64,000 nt of DNA, taken from NCBI RefSeq assembly GCF_936928535.1, contig NZ_CAKZHY010000052.1:22503-86502 (forward strand), read 5' to 3'. The translations under genes and the position numbers were made by a program. Source of the DNA: an uncultured Bradyrhizobium sp. GTDB lineage: Bacteria; Pseudomonadota; Alphaproteobacteria; Rhizobiales; Xanthobacteraceae. The notes under the pieces were generated by a model, which was not told the origin of the DNA, made no database searches, and saw nothing but the letters and a program-made list of their open reading frames with translations. Positions 1-8,745 of this stretch are shown piece after piece (the stretch's first letter is position 1; every line of letters begins with the position of its first letter).

Positions 1-287
1 CAATCGCCGATGATGTAGTCGATCTCGTCCTGCTTCAGATAGCGACTGATCGCGGTGTAATAGAGCCCGCTGCGCTGCGCCGCCCAGCAGATCTCCATGA
101 AGGCGAGGCGGTTTTCCATCAAAAGCGCGATGTGGTCGCCTGCCTTCAGGCCGAGCGAACGGAACAGGTTTGCGCCCTGGTTCGAGAGTTCGTCCAGCTC
201 GCGATAGGTGATCGCCTTGCCGGTCCCGGCCATCTGGTAGGCGATCTTGTTGGGCGTGGTGCGGGCGTGGATGGAGGGGTGGGTCAT
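1..287 (-). CDS. AMP-binding acyl-CoA synthetase, N-terminal fragment cut by window edge
   Basis: Reading leftward from an ATG at 287 gives 95 codons with no stop before the window edge. The start MTHPSIHARTTPNK, then ITYRELDELSNQGANLFRS and GLKAGDHIALLMENRLAFME, is the usual N-terminus of an acyl-CoA or fatty-acid-CoA ligase of the ANL superfamily, before the P-loop. The enzyme would activate a carboxylic acid with ATP and CoA. It lies on the same strand as the thiolase downstream of it in the window order, so it may belong to the same acyl-CoA catabolic island. The substrate cannot be told from this piece. The P-loop and A10 lysine lie outside the window. Confidence 0.85.
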   Translation of the reverse strand, partial: MTHPSIHARTTPNKIAYQMAGTGKAITYRELDELSNQGANLFRSLGLKAGDHIALLMENRLAFMEICWAAQRSGLYYTAISRYLKQDEIDYIIGD

Positions 288-300
288 GAAAGTTGGTCTC

Positions 301-449
301 ACAACAACAAAGGTGTCATCCCGGCGAAGGCCGGGATCCATAACCACCGATCGAAATTGTTGAAATGCGATGTCGCCCCAGCTCGCCCCAACCACGAACA
401 TTTGTGGATATAGGTCCCGGCCTTCGCCGGGACGACACCTTTCGTGTGG
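301..449. repeat. intergenic inverted-repeat element (type D)
   Basis: The left arm near 309-342 carries cccggcgaaggccggga and the right arm near 409-445 carries tcccggccttcgccggga, each also with a copy of gtgtc/gacac, so the ends can fold on each other. About 65 bases of unrelated sequence lie between them. The element fills the gap between the truncated ligase and the thiolase. It resembles the palindromic elements common between genes in Bradyrhizobium. It could act as a transcription end or mRNA stabiliser; that is inference. Confidence 0.7.
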
Positions 450-477
450 CAACGCGTGAGCGATGCCGCGGCTCGGC

Positions 478-1650
478 CTACAGCCGCTCCACGATCGTCA
501 CGTTGGCCATGCCGCCGCCTTCGCACATGGTCTGCAGGCCGTAGCGCTTGCCGCGCTGATGCAGGGCGTGGACCAGCGTCGTCATCAGCTTGGTGCCGGA
601 GCCGCCGAGGGGATGGCCGAGCGCAATCGCGCCGCCGTTGACATTCAGGCGTGCCGGATCGGCGCCGGTGGTCTTGAGCCAGCCTGTCGGCACCGAGGCG
701 AAGGCCTCGTTGACCTCGAACAGGTCGATGTCGTCGACCTTCATGCCGGCCTTTTCCAGTGCCTTCTTGGTGGCATGCAAGGGAGCGTCGAGCATGATGA
801 CGGGGTCGCCGCCGGTCATGGTCATGTGGTGGATGCGCGCGAGCGGCTTGACGCCGAGCTGCTTGAGGCCGCGCTCGTTGACGACCATCACGCCGGAGGC
901 GCCGTCGCAGATCTGGCTGGCGCTTGCGGCGGTGAGCTTGCCGTTCTCAGCGATCAGCTTGACGCCCTTGATGCCGTCGAGCGTGGCATCGAAGCGGATG
1001 CCTTCGTCGATGTGGTGGGTATCCTTGCTGCCGTCGGCCCTGACGATCTCCAGCGGCACGATCTCCTTCTTGAAGTGACCGGCTTGCGTGGCGGCAATCG
1101 CGCGCTGATGGCTCTGGAAGGAAAATTCGTCGAGATCGTCCTTCGACAGGCCGTACTTCTCGGCCATCATCTCGGCGCCGGTGAACTGGCTGAATACGAT
1201 GTTCGGATATCTCGCCTCGATGCCCGGGCTCTTGTAATTGCCGAAACCGTTCTTGGCAGGCAATTGCGAGGATAGGCCCATCGGCACGCGTGTCATGGAT
1301 TCCACGCCGGCCGCGATCACCACGTCCATGGTGCCGGACATCACGGCCTGTGCCGCGAAGTGCAGCGCCTGCTGCGACGAGCCGCACTGACGGTCGATCG
1401 AGGTGCCCGGCACGCTCTCCGGCAGCTTCGAGGCCATGATCGCGTTGCGCGCCACGTTGTTGGACTGTTCGCCGACCTGCATCACGCAGCCCATGATCAC
1501 GTCCTCGACGAGGGCCGGATCGACCTTGGTGCGATCGACCAGCTCGTCCAGCACTTTTGCGGCGAGATCGGCCGGGTGCCAGCCGGCGAGGCGGCCCCCC
1601 TTGCGCCCGCCCGCGGTACGCGCAGCGGCGACGATATAAGCCTCGGCCAT
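478..1650 (-). CDS. acetyl-CoA acyltransferase (thiolase)
   Basis: This is a 390-residue thiolase, full length for the family. The acyl-accepting cysteine is C89 in DRQCGSSQQA, the histidine is H346 in ALGHPLGGSG and the second cysteine is C376 in MCEGGG. The NEAF motif sits near residue 324. It would carry out the last step of beta-oxidation, splitting a 3-ketoacyl-CoA with CoA in the cytoplasm. It is transcribed away from the TetR gene at 1810, which may control it. The catabolic neighbours favour degradation over acetoacetyl-CoA synthesis, but the sequence alone does not settle the chain length. Confidence 0.95.
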   Translation of the reverse strand: MAEAYIVAAARTAGGRKGGRLAGWHPADLAAKVLDELVDRTKVDPALVEDVIMGCVMQVGEQSNNVARNAIMASKLPESVPGTSIDRQCGSSQQALHFAAQAVMSGTMDVVIAAGVESMTRVPMGLSSQLPAKNGFGNYKSPGIEARYPNIVFSQFTGAEMMAEKYGLSKDDLDEFSFQSHQRAIAATQAGHFKKEIVPLEIVRADGSKDTHHIDEGIRFDATLDGIKGVKLIAENGKLTAASASQICDGASGVMVVNERGLKQLGVKPLARIHHMTMTGGDPVIMLDAPLHATKKALEKAGMKVDDIDLFEVNEAFASVPTGWLKTTGADPARLNVNGGAIALGHPLGGSGTKLMTTLVHALHQRGKRYGLQTMCEGGGMANVTIVERL

Positions 1651-1721
1651 TTCGGTCTCTCCCGTGATTGTTTTTGATAGCTTGGGGTTGTCGGGGGCGG
1701 ATTTAATGGGCGGGATATCGT

Positions 1722-1741
1722 TTAGTCAATCGATCAATTAA
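1722..1741. promoter_or_regulatory. imperfect palindrome, possible TetR operator
   Basis: The sequence between the divergent thiolase and TetR genes contains TTAGTCAATCGATCAATTAA, an imperfect palindrome centred on ATCGAT with TTA/TAA ends. It is A+T rich in a G+C-rich setting and lies about 70 bases upstream of each start. TetR-family proteins commonly bind such sites in their own divergent promoter. This is a weak prediction from position and symmetry only. Confidence 0.35.
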
Positions 1742-1809
1742 CTCTTGTGGGGAGGCGCTGCTTCGGCTTATCTGCGGCCCGCCTCGAGCGGCGAGAACAA
1801 GGGATCTCC

Positions 1810-2469
1810 GTGACTACCAGCGTACCGAACAGGCTCCCGAGCGGAAAGAATTCCACGGCAGAGAAATTGCTCGTGGCCGCGAGCGAGCTGATGATCGAAC
1901 GCTCCTCGATCGAGATCTCGCTCTCGGACATCGCGCAGAAGTCGGGCGCGAACGCCGCGCTGGTCAAATATCACTTCGGCAACAAGGACGGCCTGTTGCT
2001 GGCGTTGCTCGCGCGCGATGCCGCCACCGAGATGTCCAATCTCGAATATCTGCTGGCGCAGCCGATCACGGCGACCGCGAAGCTGAAGCTGCACATCGCC
2101 GGCATCATTCGCGCCTATCACCGGTTCCCGTATATGAACCGGCTGATCCACTATCTCCTGCACGAGAGCGTTGCGGGCTCCGCGGACGAAGTCTCGAAAT
2201 TCTTCGTTGCGCCGCTGCTCGACTTTCATCGCCGCCTGCTCGCCGAAGGCGTCAGCCGCGGCGAGTTCCGCCAGACCGATCCGGTGCTGTTCTACACCAG
2301 CCTGATCGGCGCCTGCGATCATCTGTTCTTCGGCCGGCACGCGATGTCTCGCGCGACCGGCGTCGGTCCGGTCACCGACGACGTCTGCCGGCAATACATC
2401 AAGCACATGGAAACGCTGATTTGCGGCGGCATCCTCACGCAAGCCGAGGAAGCTGTCGCGGCCGGATAA
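1810..2469 (+). CDS. TetR/AcrR family transcriptional regulator
   Basis: The protein is 219 residues from a GTG at 1810, which follows an AAGGGA ribosome-binding site; a start at 1747 would add 21 residues with no family match. The N-terminal helix-turn-helix spans about residues 35-60 (ISLSDIAQKSGANAALVKYH, with YHFGNKDGL as the TetR hallmark). The C-terminal half is the ligand and dimer domain. It lies between the divergent thiolase and the co-directional dehydrogenase, so it probably represses this acyl-CoA catabolic island and senses an acyl-CoA or related acid. That role is inferred from position. Confidence 0.9.
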   Translation: MTTSVPNRLPSGKNSTAEKLLVAASELMIERSSIEISLSDIAQKSGANAALVKYHFGNKDGLLLALLARDAATEMSNLEYLLAQPITATAKLKLHIAGIIRAYHRFPYMNRLIHYLLHESVAGSADEVSKFFVAPLLDFHRRLLAEGVSRGEFRQTDPVLFYTSLIGACDHLFFGRHAMSRATGVGPVTDDVCRQYIKHMETLICGGILTQAEEAVAAG

Positions 2470-2524
2470 TCCGGCCAGAACTCATAAGTCTAGAGAAGAA
2501 ACGTCCAAGGAAAGGTAGCCTGTC

Positions 2525-3283
2525 ATGGAATTGAAAGACGTAGCCGTTCTCATCACCGGCGGTGGTTCGGGTCTCGGCGAAGCGACCGCGCGCGCCATGG
2601 CGGCCAAGGGCGCCAAGATCGGCGTGATCGACCAGAACAAGGAGAACGCCGAGAAGGTCGCCGCGGAGGTGAAGGGCGTCGCGCTGCATGCCGACGTCAC
2701 CAGCGAAGAGCAGATCAAGGCGGCGATCGCCAAGGCCGAAGCTGCGCATGGCGTCGCCCGCGTGCTGATGAACTGCGCCGGCATCGGCGGCTCGCAGCGA
2801 ATCGTCGGTCGCGACGGCGTCTATCCCCTCGAAAAATTCGCGCGCATCATCAACGTCAATTTGATCGGCACGTTCAACTGCCTGCGCCTGTTCGCCGAGC
2901 GCCTCGTCACCATCGAGCCTGTCGGTGAAGAGCGCGGCGTCATCATCAACACCGCCTCGGTGGCGGCCTATGAAGGCCAGATCGGCCAGATCGCCTATTC
3001 GGCCTCGAAGGGCGGCGTCGTCGGGCTCACGCTGCCGGCCGCGCGCGACCTCGCCAGCCAGAAGATCCGCGTCAACACCATCGCGCCCGGCCTGTTCTTC
3101 ACGCCGCTGCTGATGGGCCTGAACGAGGAAGCCCGCAAGAGCCTCGGCGCCCAGGTGCCGCATCCCTCGCGCCTTGGCGATGCCAAGGAGTACGGCGCGC
3201 TCGCCGTGCACATCGTCGAGAACGCGATGCTCAACGGCGAGACCATCCGTCTCGACGGCGCCATCCGCATGGCCCCGCGGTAG
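2525..3283 (+). CDS. short-chain dehydrogenase, 3-hydroxyacyl-CoA dehydrogenase type
   Basis: The protein has 252 residues and the classical SDR fold. The NAD-binding motif is TGGGSGLG at residues 11-18, NCAG is at 83-86 and the catalytic set is S145, Y158 and K162. Overall pattern and length match the human HSD17B10-like group, which oxidises 3-hydroxyacyl-CoA and 2-methyl-3-hydroxybutyryl-CoA with NAD. It would be the third step of beta-oxidation next to the thiolase and crotonase. A TGTC-ATG start follows a GGAAAGG ribosome site. The exact substrate is unknown. Confidence 0.92.
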   Translation: MELKDVAVLITGGGSGLGEATARAMAAKGAKIGVIDQNKENAEKVAAEVKGVALHADVTSEEQIKAAIAKAEAAHGVARVLMNCAGIGGSQRIVGRDGVYPLEKFARIINVNLIGTFNCLRLFAERLVTIEPVGEERGVIINTASVAAYEGQIGQIAYSASKGGVVGLTLPAARDLASQKIRVNTIAPGLFFTPLLMGLNEEARKSLGAQVPHPSRLGDAKEYGALAVHIVENAMLNGETIRLDGAIRMAPR

Positions 3284-3289
3284 GGTTTT

Positions 3290-3440
3290 TCTTCCCTTCT
3301 CCCCCTGTGGGAGAAGGTGGCGCGAAGCGCCGGATGAGGGGTTTCCCTCCGCGATCTCATCTGTGGAGATGGACCCCTCACCCAAGCGAGTTCTTGGTCA
3401 GCGATGTACATGCCCTCTCCCACAAGGGGAGAGGGCGCAG
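3290..3440. repeat. intergenic inverted-repeat element (type B, copy 1)
   Basis: The left end holds tctccccctgtgggagaagg with gccggatgagggg, and the right end holds acccctcaccc and ctctcccacaaggggagagg, so the outer arms are inverted copies. A second copy of the same family lies at 52433-52574. It fills the gap between the dehydrogenase and the crotonase and contains no credible gene. The transcript would pass through it if these two genes are one operon, forming a long hairpin. Confidence 0.75.
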
Positions 3441-3478
3441 CAATCGGCACCATCGTTGCGGATGGAGGAAAATCGCGT

Positions 3479-4285
3479 ATGTCCCAACCGCTGCTGATCG
3501 AGCATGACGACGGCGTCGACCGGGTGACGCTCAATCGTCCGGACAGTCTAAATGCGCTTGATCCGTCGCTGATCGACGCGCTCAACGCCTACTTCCAGGG
3601 GCTCCAGCGTAATCGCGACACGCGTGTCGTCGTGCTGAAGGGCGCGGGCAAGAATTTCTGCGCCGGTCTCGACCTCAAGGCCGCGATGCAGCGGCGCGCG
3701 GGACAGCAGGAGCCGCCCGGCGTCACCGAGTCGCTGGACTCGCAGCGACGTATCGCCGACATCGTGATGCTGATGCGGCGCTGTCCCCAGCCGATCCTGT
3801 CGCTGGTGCAGGGCGCGGCAGCTGGCGGCGGCTTTGCGCTGGCGCTCGCTTCTGACATCCGCATCGCGACGAAATCGGCGCGGATGAACTGTGCCTTCAT
3901 CAAGCTCGGCCTTGGCGGCTGCGACATTGGCACCAGCTATTTTCTGCCGCGGCTCGTTGGTGTTTCCGTGGCGTCGGAGTTGATCCTCACTGGACGGTTC
4001 ATCGGCGCCGAACGCGCGCTTGCCGTCGGGCTCGTCTCGGAAGTCGTCGACGAGGACAAGCTCGATGAAGCCGCCGAGCCTTATGTCGACGCGATGATGA
4101 CGGCCTCGCCCGTGGGGCTGCGCTTGTCGAAAGAATGTCTCAACATGAGCGTCGATGCGGGATCGCTGGAAGCCGCGATCGCGATGGAGGACCGCAACCA
4201 GGTCCTGTGCAGCCGCTCCGAGGAGTTTTCGGAAGGCATCAGGGCCTTCCTTGAGAAGCGAAAGCCTGTCTATATCAAACGCTGA
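3479..4285 (+). CDS. enoyl-CoA hydratase/isomerase family protein (crotonase fold)
   Basis: The protein has 268 residues from an ATG at 3479 that follows a GGAGGAA ribosome site. The crotonase motifs are present: NRPDSLNALD near 19-28, the first oxyanion-hole region FCAGLDLK at 60-67 and the second AAAGGGFALAL at 113-123. The two glutamates of classical hydratase (rat E144 and E164) are not conserved: A120 takes the first position, and the second region reads CAFIKLGLGGCDIG, with an aspartate at D149. It may be an isomerase, a hydrolase or an unusual hydratase. It sits in a beta-oxidation island, so acyl-CoA is the expected substrate class. Confidence 0.88.
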   Translation: MSQPLLIEHDDGVDRVTLNRPDSLNALDPSLIDALNAYFQGLQRNRDTRVVVLKGAGKNFCAGLDLKAAMQRRAGQQEPPGVTESLDSQRRIADIVMLMRRCPQPILSLVQGAAAGGGFALALASDIRIATKSARMNCAFIKLGLGGCDIGTSYFLPRLVGVSVASELILTGRFIGAERALAVGLVSEVVDEDKLDEAAEPYVDAMMTASPVGLRLSKECLNMSVDAGSLEAAIAMEDRNQVLCSRSEEFSEGIRAFLEKRKPVYIKR

Positions 4286-4329
4286 AACAACGAAGATCCG
4301 CGAAGGACAATAATTCCGGGAGACGCAAA

Positions 4330-6201
4330 ATGAGTGGAAGCGCGGCGGCGGTGATGGCGAAGCCCGCCTTTCGCAAGGTCGAGTGGCTGGCGCGCGATAT
4401 CGATGTCGAGCGCCGCGCTGACGGCACGGTGGTGCTGAAGTCGCGCATTCCACTGCAGCCTTATGAGAAGCATCTTCCGGCCTCGCTAGCGAAATGGGCG
4501 AAGGAAGCGCCCGAGCGCATCTGGCTGGCGCAGCGCGGCGGACCAAACCGCGAATGGCGCAAGGTCTCCTACGGTGAAGCCAAGCGCGCCGTCGATGCGC
4601 TGACCCAGGCGCTCCTCAATCTCCAGCTCGACGGACGCCCGGTTGCGATCCTGTCTGGCAATTCGATCGAGCATGCGCTGATGACGCAGGCCGCGATGCA
4701 GGCGCGCTCGCCCGCCGCGCCGGTGTCGCCGGCCTACTCGCTGATGAGCCACGATCACGTCAAGCTGAAGTACCTGTTCGACCTGATCAAGCCGGCCGTG
4801 GTGATGGTGCAGGACGGCCCGACCTTCGAGAAGGCGCTGAGCGCGCTCGATCTCGCCGGCGTCACCGTCGTTCACGTCGTGCGGCCCTGTGAAGGCGTTA
4901 AGAGCGTCAGTTTTGCCGAGCTCGCCGCGACGCCAGTGACGGCTGATGTCGAGGCGTCGATCGCAAAGATCACGCCCGACACCGTGGGCAAGCTGCTATT
5001 TACATCGGGCTCGACCGGTATGCCCAAGGCCGTCATCAACACGCAGGAAATGATGTGCGCCAACGCCGCGATGATGATGCAGGTGCGACCGCGCACGCCG
5101 GGCGGCCCGCTCGCGACCGTGCTCGACTGGATGCCGTGGAATCACACCATGGGCGGCAATGCCGCGTTCCATCCGGTGCTCGTCGACGGCGGGACGCTCT
5201 ATATCGACGACGGACGGCCGATGCCGGGGCAGCTCGAAGAGACCATCAAGAACCTGCGCGAGATCTCGCCGACCTATTACGCCAATGTGCCGGCAGGCTA
5301 TGCCGCACTCGCTGCCGCGATGGAGAAGGACGACGCGCTGTGCCGATCCTTCTTCAAGAACCTGTCGATCATGGCCTATGGCGGTGCGCGGCTGCCCGAT
5401 GATCTCTACGACCGCATGCAGGCCCTCGCCGTGAAGACCACCGGCGAGCGTATCGTGTTCTACACCGGCTGGGGCTCGACCGAGACCGCACCGACCTCGA
5501 CCGGCACCTATTGGGACACCGAGCGTGTCGGCCTGATCGGCCTGCCGTTCCCGGGCGTCGAGCTGAAGATGGTGCCGTGCCGCTCGAAATACGAGCTGCG
5601 CCTGCGCGGCGTCAACGTCACGCCTGGCTATTTCGGCCAGCCGGAGCTGACGAAGAAGATGTTCGACGAGGAAGGATTCTACTGCATCGGCGACGCCGGT
5701 ATCTTCGTCGACGATGCCGATCCGGTGAAGGGCATCATCTTCGCCGGCCGCGTGGTCGAAGACTTCAAGCTCACCACCGGCACCTTCGTGCATGTCGGCT
5801 CGCTCCGCACCGACGCGATCGCGGCCGCAACACCGGTCGTGCATGACGCGCTGGTCGCGGGACAGGATCGCCCTTTCATCGGGCTGCTTGCCTGGCCGAA
5901 TTTGCACGCCTGCCGGCAGCTCGTCGGCAATCCCGATCTCAGCTTCGAGGATGCGGTGAAGCACCCTGATGTGATCGCCTGCTTCAAGCGCGGGCTCCAG
6001 ACTCACAACAAGGAGTGTGAAGGCGCCAGCAGCCGCATCATCGCGCGCGCCATGCTGATGGCCGAGCCGCCCTCGATCGACGGCAACGAGCTCACGGACA
6101 AGGGCTACATCAACCAGCGGGCCGGCCTCGAACGCCGCGCGGCGCTGGTCGAGCGGCTCTATGCCGACAAACCGGATCAAGACGTCATCATTCTCAAGTA
6201 G
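4330..6201 (+). CDS. feruloyl-CoA synthase-like AMP-dependent ligase
   Basis: The protein has 623 residues. The ANL P-loop FTSGSTGMPK is at 224-233, and the second core motif region holds YTGWGSTETAPTSTGTYW. The C-terminal catalytic lysine is probably K591 in ELTDKGYINQ. The length, the long N-terminal lead (ARDIDVERRADGTVVLKSRI) and the WMPWNHTMGGN region match feruloyl-CoA synthases, which activate ferulate, p-coumarate and caffeate. It precedes an acyl-CoA dehydrogenase by 27 bases and is probably co-transcribed with it. A phenylpropanoid substrate is the best guess; no hydratase-lyase for vanillin release is seen nearby, which favours a beta-oxidative route. Confidence 0.85.
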   Translation: MSGSAAAVMAKPAFRKVEWLARDIDVERRADGTVVLKSRIPLQPYEKHLPASLAKWAKEAPERIWLAQRGGPNREWRKVSYGEAKRAVDALTQALLNLQLDGRPVAILSGNSIEHALMTQAAMQARSPAAPVSPAYSLMSHDHVKLKYLFDLIKPAVVMVQDGPTFEKALSALDLAGVTVVHVVRPCEGVKSVSFAELAATPVTADVEASIAKITPDTVGKLLFTSGSTGMPKAVINTQEMMCANAAMMMQVRPRTPGGPLATVLDWMPWNHTMGGNAAFHPVLVDGGTLYIDDGRPMPGQLEETIKNLREISPTYYANVPAGYAALAAAMEKDDALCRSFFKNLSIMAYGGARLPDDLYDRMQALAVKTTGERIVFYTGWGSTETAPTSTGTYWDTERVGLIGLPFPGVELKMVPCRSKYELRLRGVNVTPGYFGQPELTKKMFDEEGFYCIGDAGIFVDDADPVKGIIFAGRVVEDFKLTTGTFVHVGSLRTDAIAAATPVVHDALVAGQDRPFIGLLAWPNLHACRQLVGNPDLSFEDAVKHPDVIACFKRGLQTHNKECEGASSRIIARAMLMAEPPSIDGNELTDKGYINQRAGLERRAALVERLYADKPDQDVIILK

Positions 6202-6228
6202 TCGACATCATCAACACGGGTACGCGCC

Positions 6229-7356
6229 ATGAATTTCGATTTCTCTGACGACCAGAAGCAGCTCCGCGACCAGGCGCGCAAATTCCTCGCCGAAAAATGC
6301 TCGCCCAAGGCGGTGCGCGTCGTGCTCGACGGCAAGGCGCCCTACGATAAGGAGCTGTGGAAGGGCCTTGCCGAGATGGGTTTTCTCGGCGTTGCGATTC
6401 CCGAGGAGTTCGGTGGCGCTGGCGCCGGCCATCTCGAGCTTTGCGTCATTGCGGAGGAGATGGGCCGGGCCAATGCGCCGGTGCCGTTCTCCTCGACCGT
6501 CTATCTCGCGGCGGAAGCGCTGTTGATCGCCGGCAGCGACGCGCAAAAGAAGAAGTGGCTGCCCGCGATCGCTTCCGGCGAAGCGATCGGCACGCTGGCG
6601 CTGTTCGAGGGCAAGGGCAATCCCGCGCCGAAGAACGTCAAGCTGGCGGCTGCGAATGGCGTGCTGAACGGCGTCAAGAAGCCGGTCGCTGATGGTGCGA
6701 TCGCCGACTTCGCGGTGGTTGCGGCGCGCACCGGTTCGGGCGGCCGCGACAGCGACATTTCGCTGTTCCTGGTCGACCTCAAGGCTGGCGGTGTTGAGGT
6801 GAAGAGCCTCACCAATCTCGATCCGACTCGCGGACAGGCCGAGATCACCTTTAGAGATTGCAAGGCCGAGCCGCTCGGCGCTGCCGGGGAGGGCTGGAGC
6901 ATCCTGGCCCAGGTGCTCGATCGCGCCGCGGTGTTGTGTGCGTTCGAGCAGGTCGGCGGCGCTGACCGCGCTCTGGAGATGGGCCGTGACTACGCGCTCG
7001 ACCGCATCGCCTTCGGCCGCCAGATCGGCTCATTCCAGGCGATCAAGCACATGCTGGCCGACATGTATGTCTCGGCGACGCTGGCGCGTTCCAACAGCTA
7101 TTACGGCGCCTGGGCGCTTTCGACCAACGCGGCCGAGCTGCCGGAAGCCGCCGCCGCCGCGCGCATCAGTGCGACGCAGGCGTTCCAGCACTGCGCCAAG
7201 AACAACATCCAGGTTCACGGCGGCATGGGTTTCACCTGGGAGTTCGACTGCCACATGTACTACCGCCGCGCCAATGCGATGGCGCTCGGGCTTGGCAGCC
7301 TGTCCTATTGGGAAGACCAGCTGATCGACCGCATGCGCAAGAAGAACGCGGCGTAA
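6229..7356 (+). CDS. acyl-CoA dehydrogenase (375 aa)
   Basis: This FAD-dependent acyl-CoA dehydrogenase opens with MNFDFSDDQKQLRDQARKFL and has the C-terminal helices AFGRQIGSFQAIKHMLADMY and NIQVHGGMGFTWEFD. It would make a trans-2-enoyl-CoA from an acyl-CoA. The MCAD-type YEGT glutamate is absent, and the other known base position (as in isovaleryl-CoA dehydrogenase, LER) reads LDR here, an aspartate. Such subunits can pair with a second dehydrogenase subunit, so partnership with one of the two following paralogues is possible. It closely follows the ligase and is probably in its operon. Confidence 0.93.
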   Translation: MNFDFSDDQKQLRDQARKFLAEKCSPKAVRVVLDGKAPYDKELWKGLAEMGFLGVAIPEEFGGAGAGHLELCVIAEEMGRANAPVPFSSTVYLAAEALLIAGSDAQKKKWLPAIASGEAIGTLALFEGKGNPAPKNVKLAAANGVLNGVKKPVADGAIADFAVVAARTGSGGRDSDISLFLVDLKAGGVEVKSLTNLDPTRGQAEITFRDCKAEPLGAAGEGWSILAQVLDRAAVLCAFEQVGGADRALEMGRDYALDRIAFGRQIGSFQAIKHMLADMYVSATLARSNSYYGAWALSTNAAELPEAAAAARISATQAFQHCAKNNIQVHGGMGFTWEFDCHMYYRRANAMALGLGSLSYWEDQLIDRMRKKNAA

Positions 7357-7362
7357 TCCGCG

Positions 7363-7486
7363 GCTCGTGTCCCGGACGCGATGCGGCATGCAATGCCGCT
7401 TCGCAGAGCCGGGACCCAGGGGCCGCAATGGACCCCGGATCTGCAGCGCACCACTTCGTGCTGCGCAGCGTCCGGGGAACGAAACC
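7363..7486. repeat. intergenic repeat element (type E)
   Basis: The gap between the first and second acyl-CoA dehydrogenase genes holds short nested inverted repeats: gtcccggac with gtccgggga near the ends, gcggcatgcaatgccgc as a compact hairpin, and gcagcgcaccacttcgtgctgcgc as a second hairpin. The composition matches repeated intergenic elements of Bradyrhizobium. No promoter or gene is evident in it. Confidence 0.6.
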
Positions 7487-7499
7487 GAGAGATGAGACC

Positions 7500-8744
7500 A
7501 TGAATTTCGACGACACCCCGCAGGAAGCCGAGTTCCGCGCTACCGCCCGCGTCTGGATCGGTGCCAACGCGCCCAAGCAGTACGAAGACGAGCTGCGCAA
7601 ATCCTCGCTCGGCCGCACGGTGCTCAAGAACGCCAACATTCTCGAGGTGGCAAAAGCCTGGCAGAAGAAGAAGGCCGACGCCGGCTGGGCCTGTCTGCAC
7701 TGGCCGAAGGAATATGGCGGCCGTGGCGCCTCGCCGATCGAGCGTGTGATCTGGTCGCAGGAAGAAGGGCCGTTCGGCCAGCTGTCCCGCATGTTTATCA
7801 TCGGCCACGGCATGTGCGGGCCGACCATGATGGCGTTCGCGCGCGAGGAGCATAAGCGGACATATTTGCCGCCGCTCGCCTCCGGCGAGAAGGTCTGGTG
7901 CCAGCTGTTCTCCGAGCCGGCCGGCGGCTCCGACGTCGCAGGTCTGCGGACGCGCGCAGAAAAGGACGGCGACGACTGGGTCATCAACGGCCAGAAGATC
8001 TGGACCTCGGGCGCGCATTATTCCGACTACGGCATCCTGCTGACGCGCACCGATCCCACCGTGCCCAAACACAAGGGTCTCACCATGTTCTTCCTAGACA
8101 TGAAGAGCCCGGGCGTCGAGGTGCGGCCGATCAAGCAGGCGAGCGGCGCTTCGGACTTCAACGAGGTCTATTTCACTGATGTCCGCATCCCAGACCATCA
8201 GCGCCTTGGCGAGGTCGGTGACGGCTGGAACGTCTCGCTGACGACCCTGATGAACGAGCGCAGCGCGATCGGTGCGGCCGTTTCGACCGGTTTCCCGGAA
8301 CTCTTCGAATATTGCTCCAGCCTGATGCTCGACGACGGTCCGGCGATCGAGGATCGCGCGGTGCGCTCGAAGCTCGCCAACTGGGCCGTGAAAGCGAGCG
8401 GGCTGAAATACACCAGCATGCGCGCGATCTCGGCGCTGTCGCGGGGCGAACGGCCAGGGCCGGAAAACTCCATCGGCAAGCTGGTCGCGGGCTCGATGAT
8501 CCAGGACGTCGCCACCTACGCACTGGACTTGCAGGGCGCCGGCGGCGTGGTCAGCGGCGAGGATGCCGAGCTCGCGGGCCGTTTCCAGGCGATGCTGCTG
8601 CGTGCGCCCGGGACCCGCGTCGAAGGCGGCACCGACGAGATCATGCGCAACATCATCGCCGAGCGGGTGCTGGGCCTGCCCGGTGATATCAGGGTCGACA
8701 AGGACGTGCCGTTCAACAAGATCCCGACCAAGGGAAGAAATTAG
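7500..8744 (+). CDS. acyl-CoA dehydrogenase (414 aa), first of tandem pair
   Basis: The start is the ATG at 7500 (MNFDDTPQEAEFRATARVWI). The protein has 414 residues. FAD and substrate regions include QLFSEPAGGSDVAGLRTRA and KIWTSGAHYSDYG, and the C-terminus holds GGTDEIMRNIIAERVLGLPG. The likely catalytic base is the glutamate of LMNERS, matching the position used in isovaleryl-CoA dehydrogenase. It is a close paralogue of the gene at 8859; both share the same opening and the same end IRVDKDVP-NKIPTKGR. This suggests a tandem duplication with diverged substrate range, or two subunits of one heteromer. Confidence 0.93.
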   Translation: MNFDDTPQEAEFRATARVWIGANAPKQYEDELRKSSLGRTVLKNANILEVAKAWQKKKADAGWACLHWPKEYGGRGASPIERVIWSQEEGPFGQLSRMFIIGHGMCGPTMMAFAREEHKRTYLPPLASGEKVWCQLFSEPAGGSDVAGLRTRAEKDGDDWVINGQKIWTSGAHYSDYGILLTRTDPTVPKHKGLTMFFLDMKSPGVEVRPIKQASGASDFNEVYFTDVRIPDHQRLGEVGDGWNVSLTTLMNERSAIGAAVSTGFPELFEYCSSLMLDDGPAIEDRAVRSKLANWAVKASGLKYTSMRAISALSRGERPGPENSIGKLVAGSMIQDVATYALDLQGAGGVVSGEDAELAGRFQAMLLRAPGTRVEGGTDEIMRNIIAERVLGLPGDIRVDKDVPFNKIPTKGRN

Positions 8745-8745
8745 C

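Noticed and set aside
311..445. Possible CRISPR-like or phage-end repeats
   Set aside because: The repeats are inverted and not direct, there is no regular spacer series, and no cas or integrase genes are present.
7485..7515. GGAAC just before the second acyl-CoA dehydrogenase
   Set aside because: The -10 position falls in the start codon region and does not match CGTT; it is part of a repeat element.
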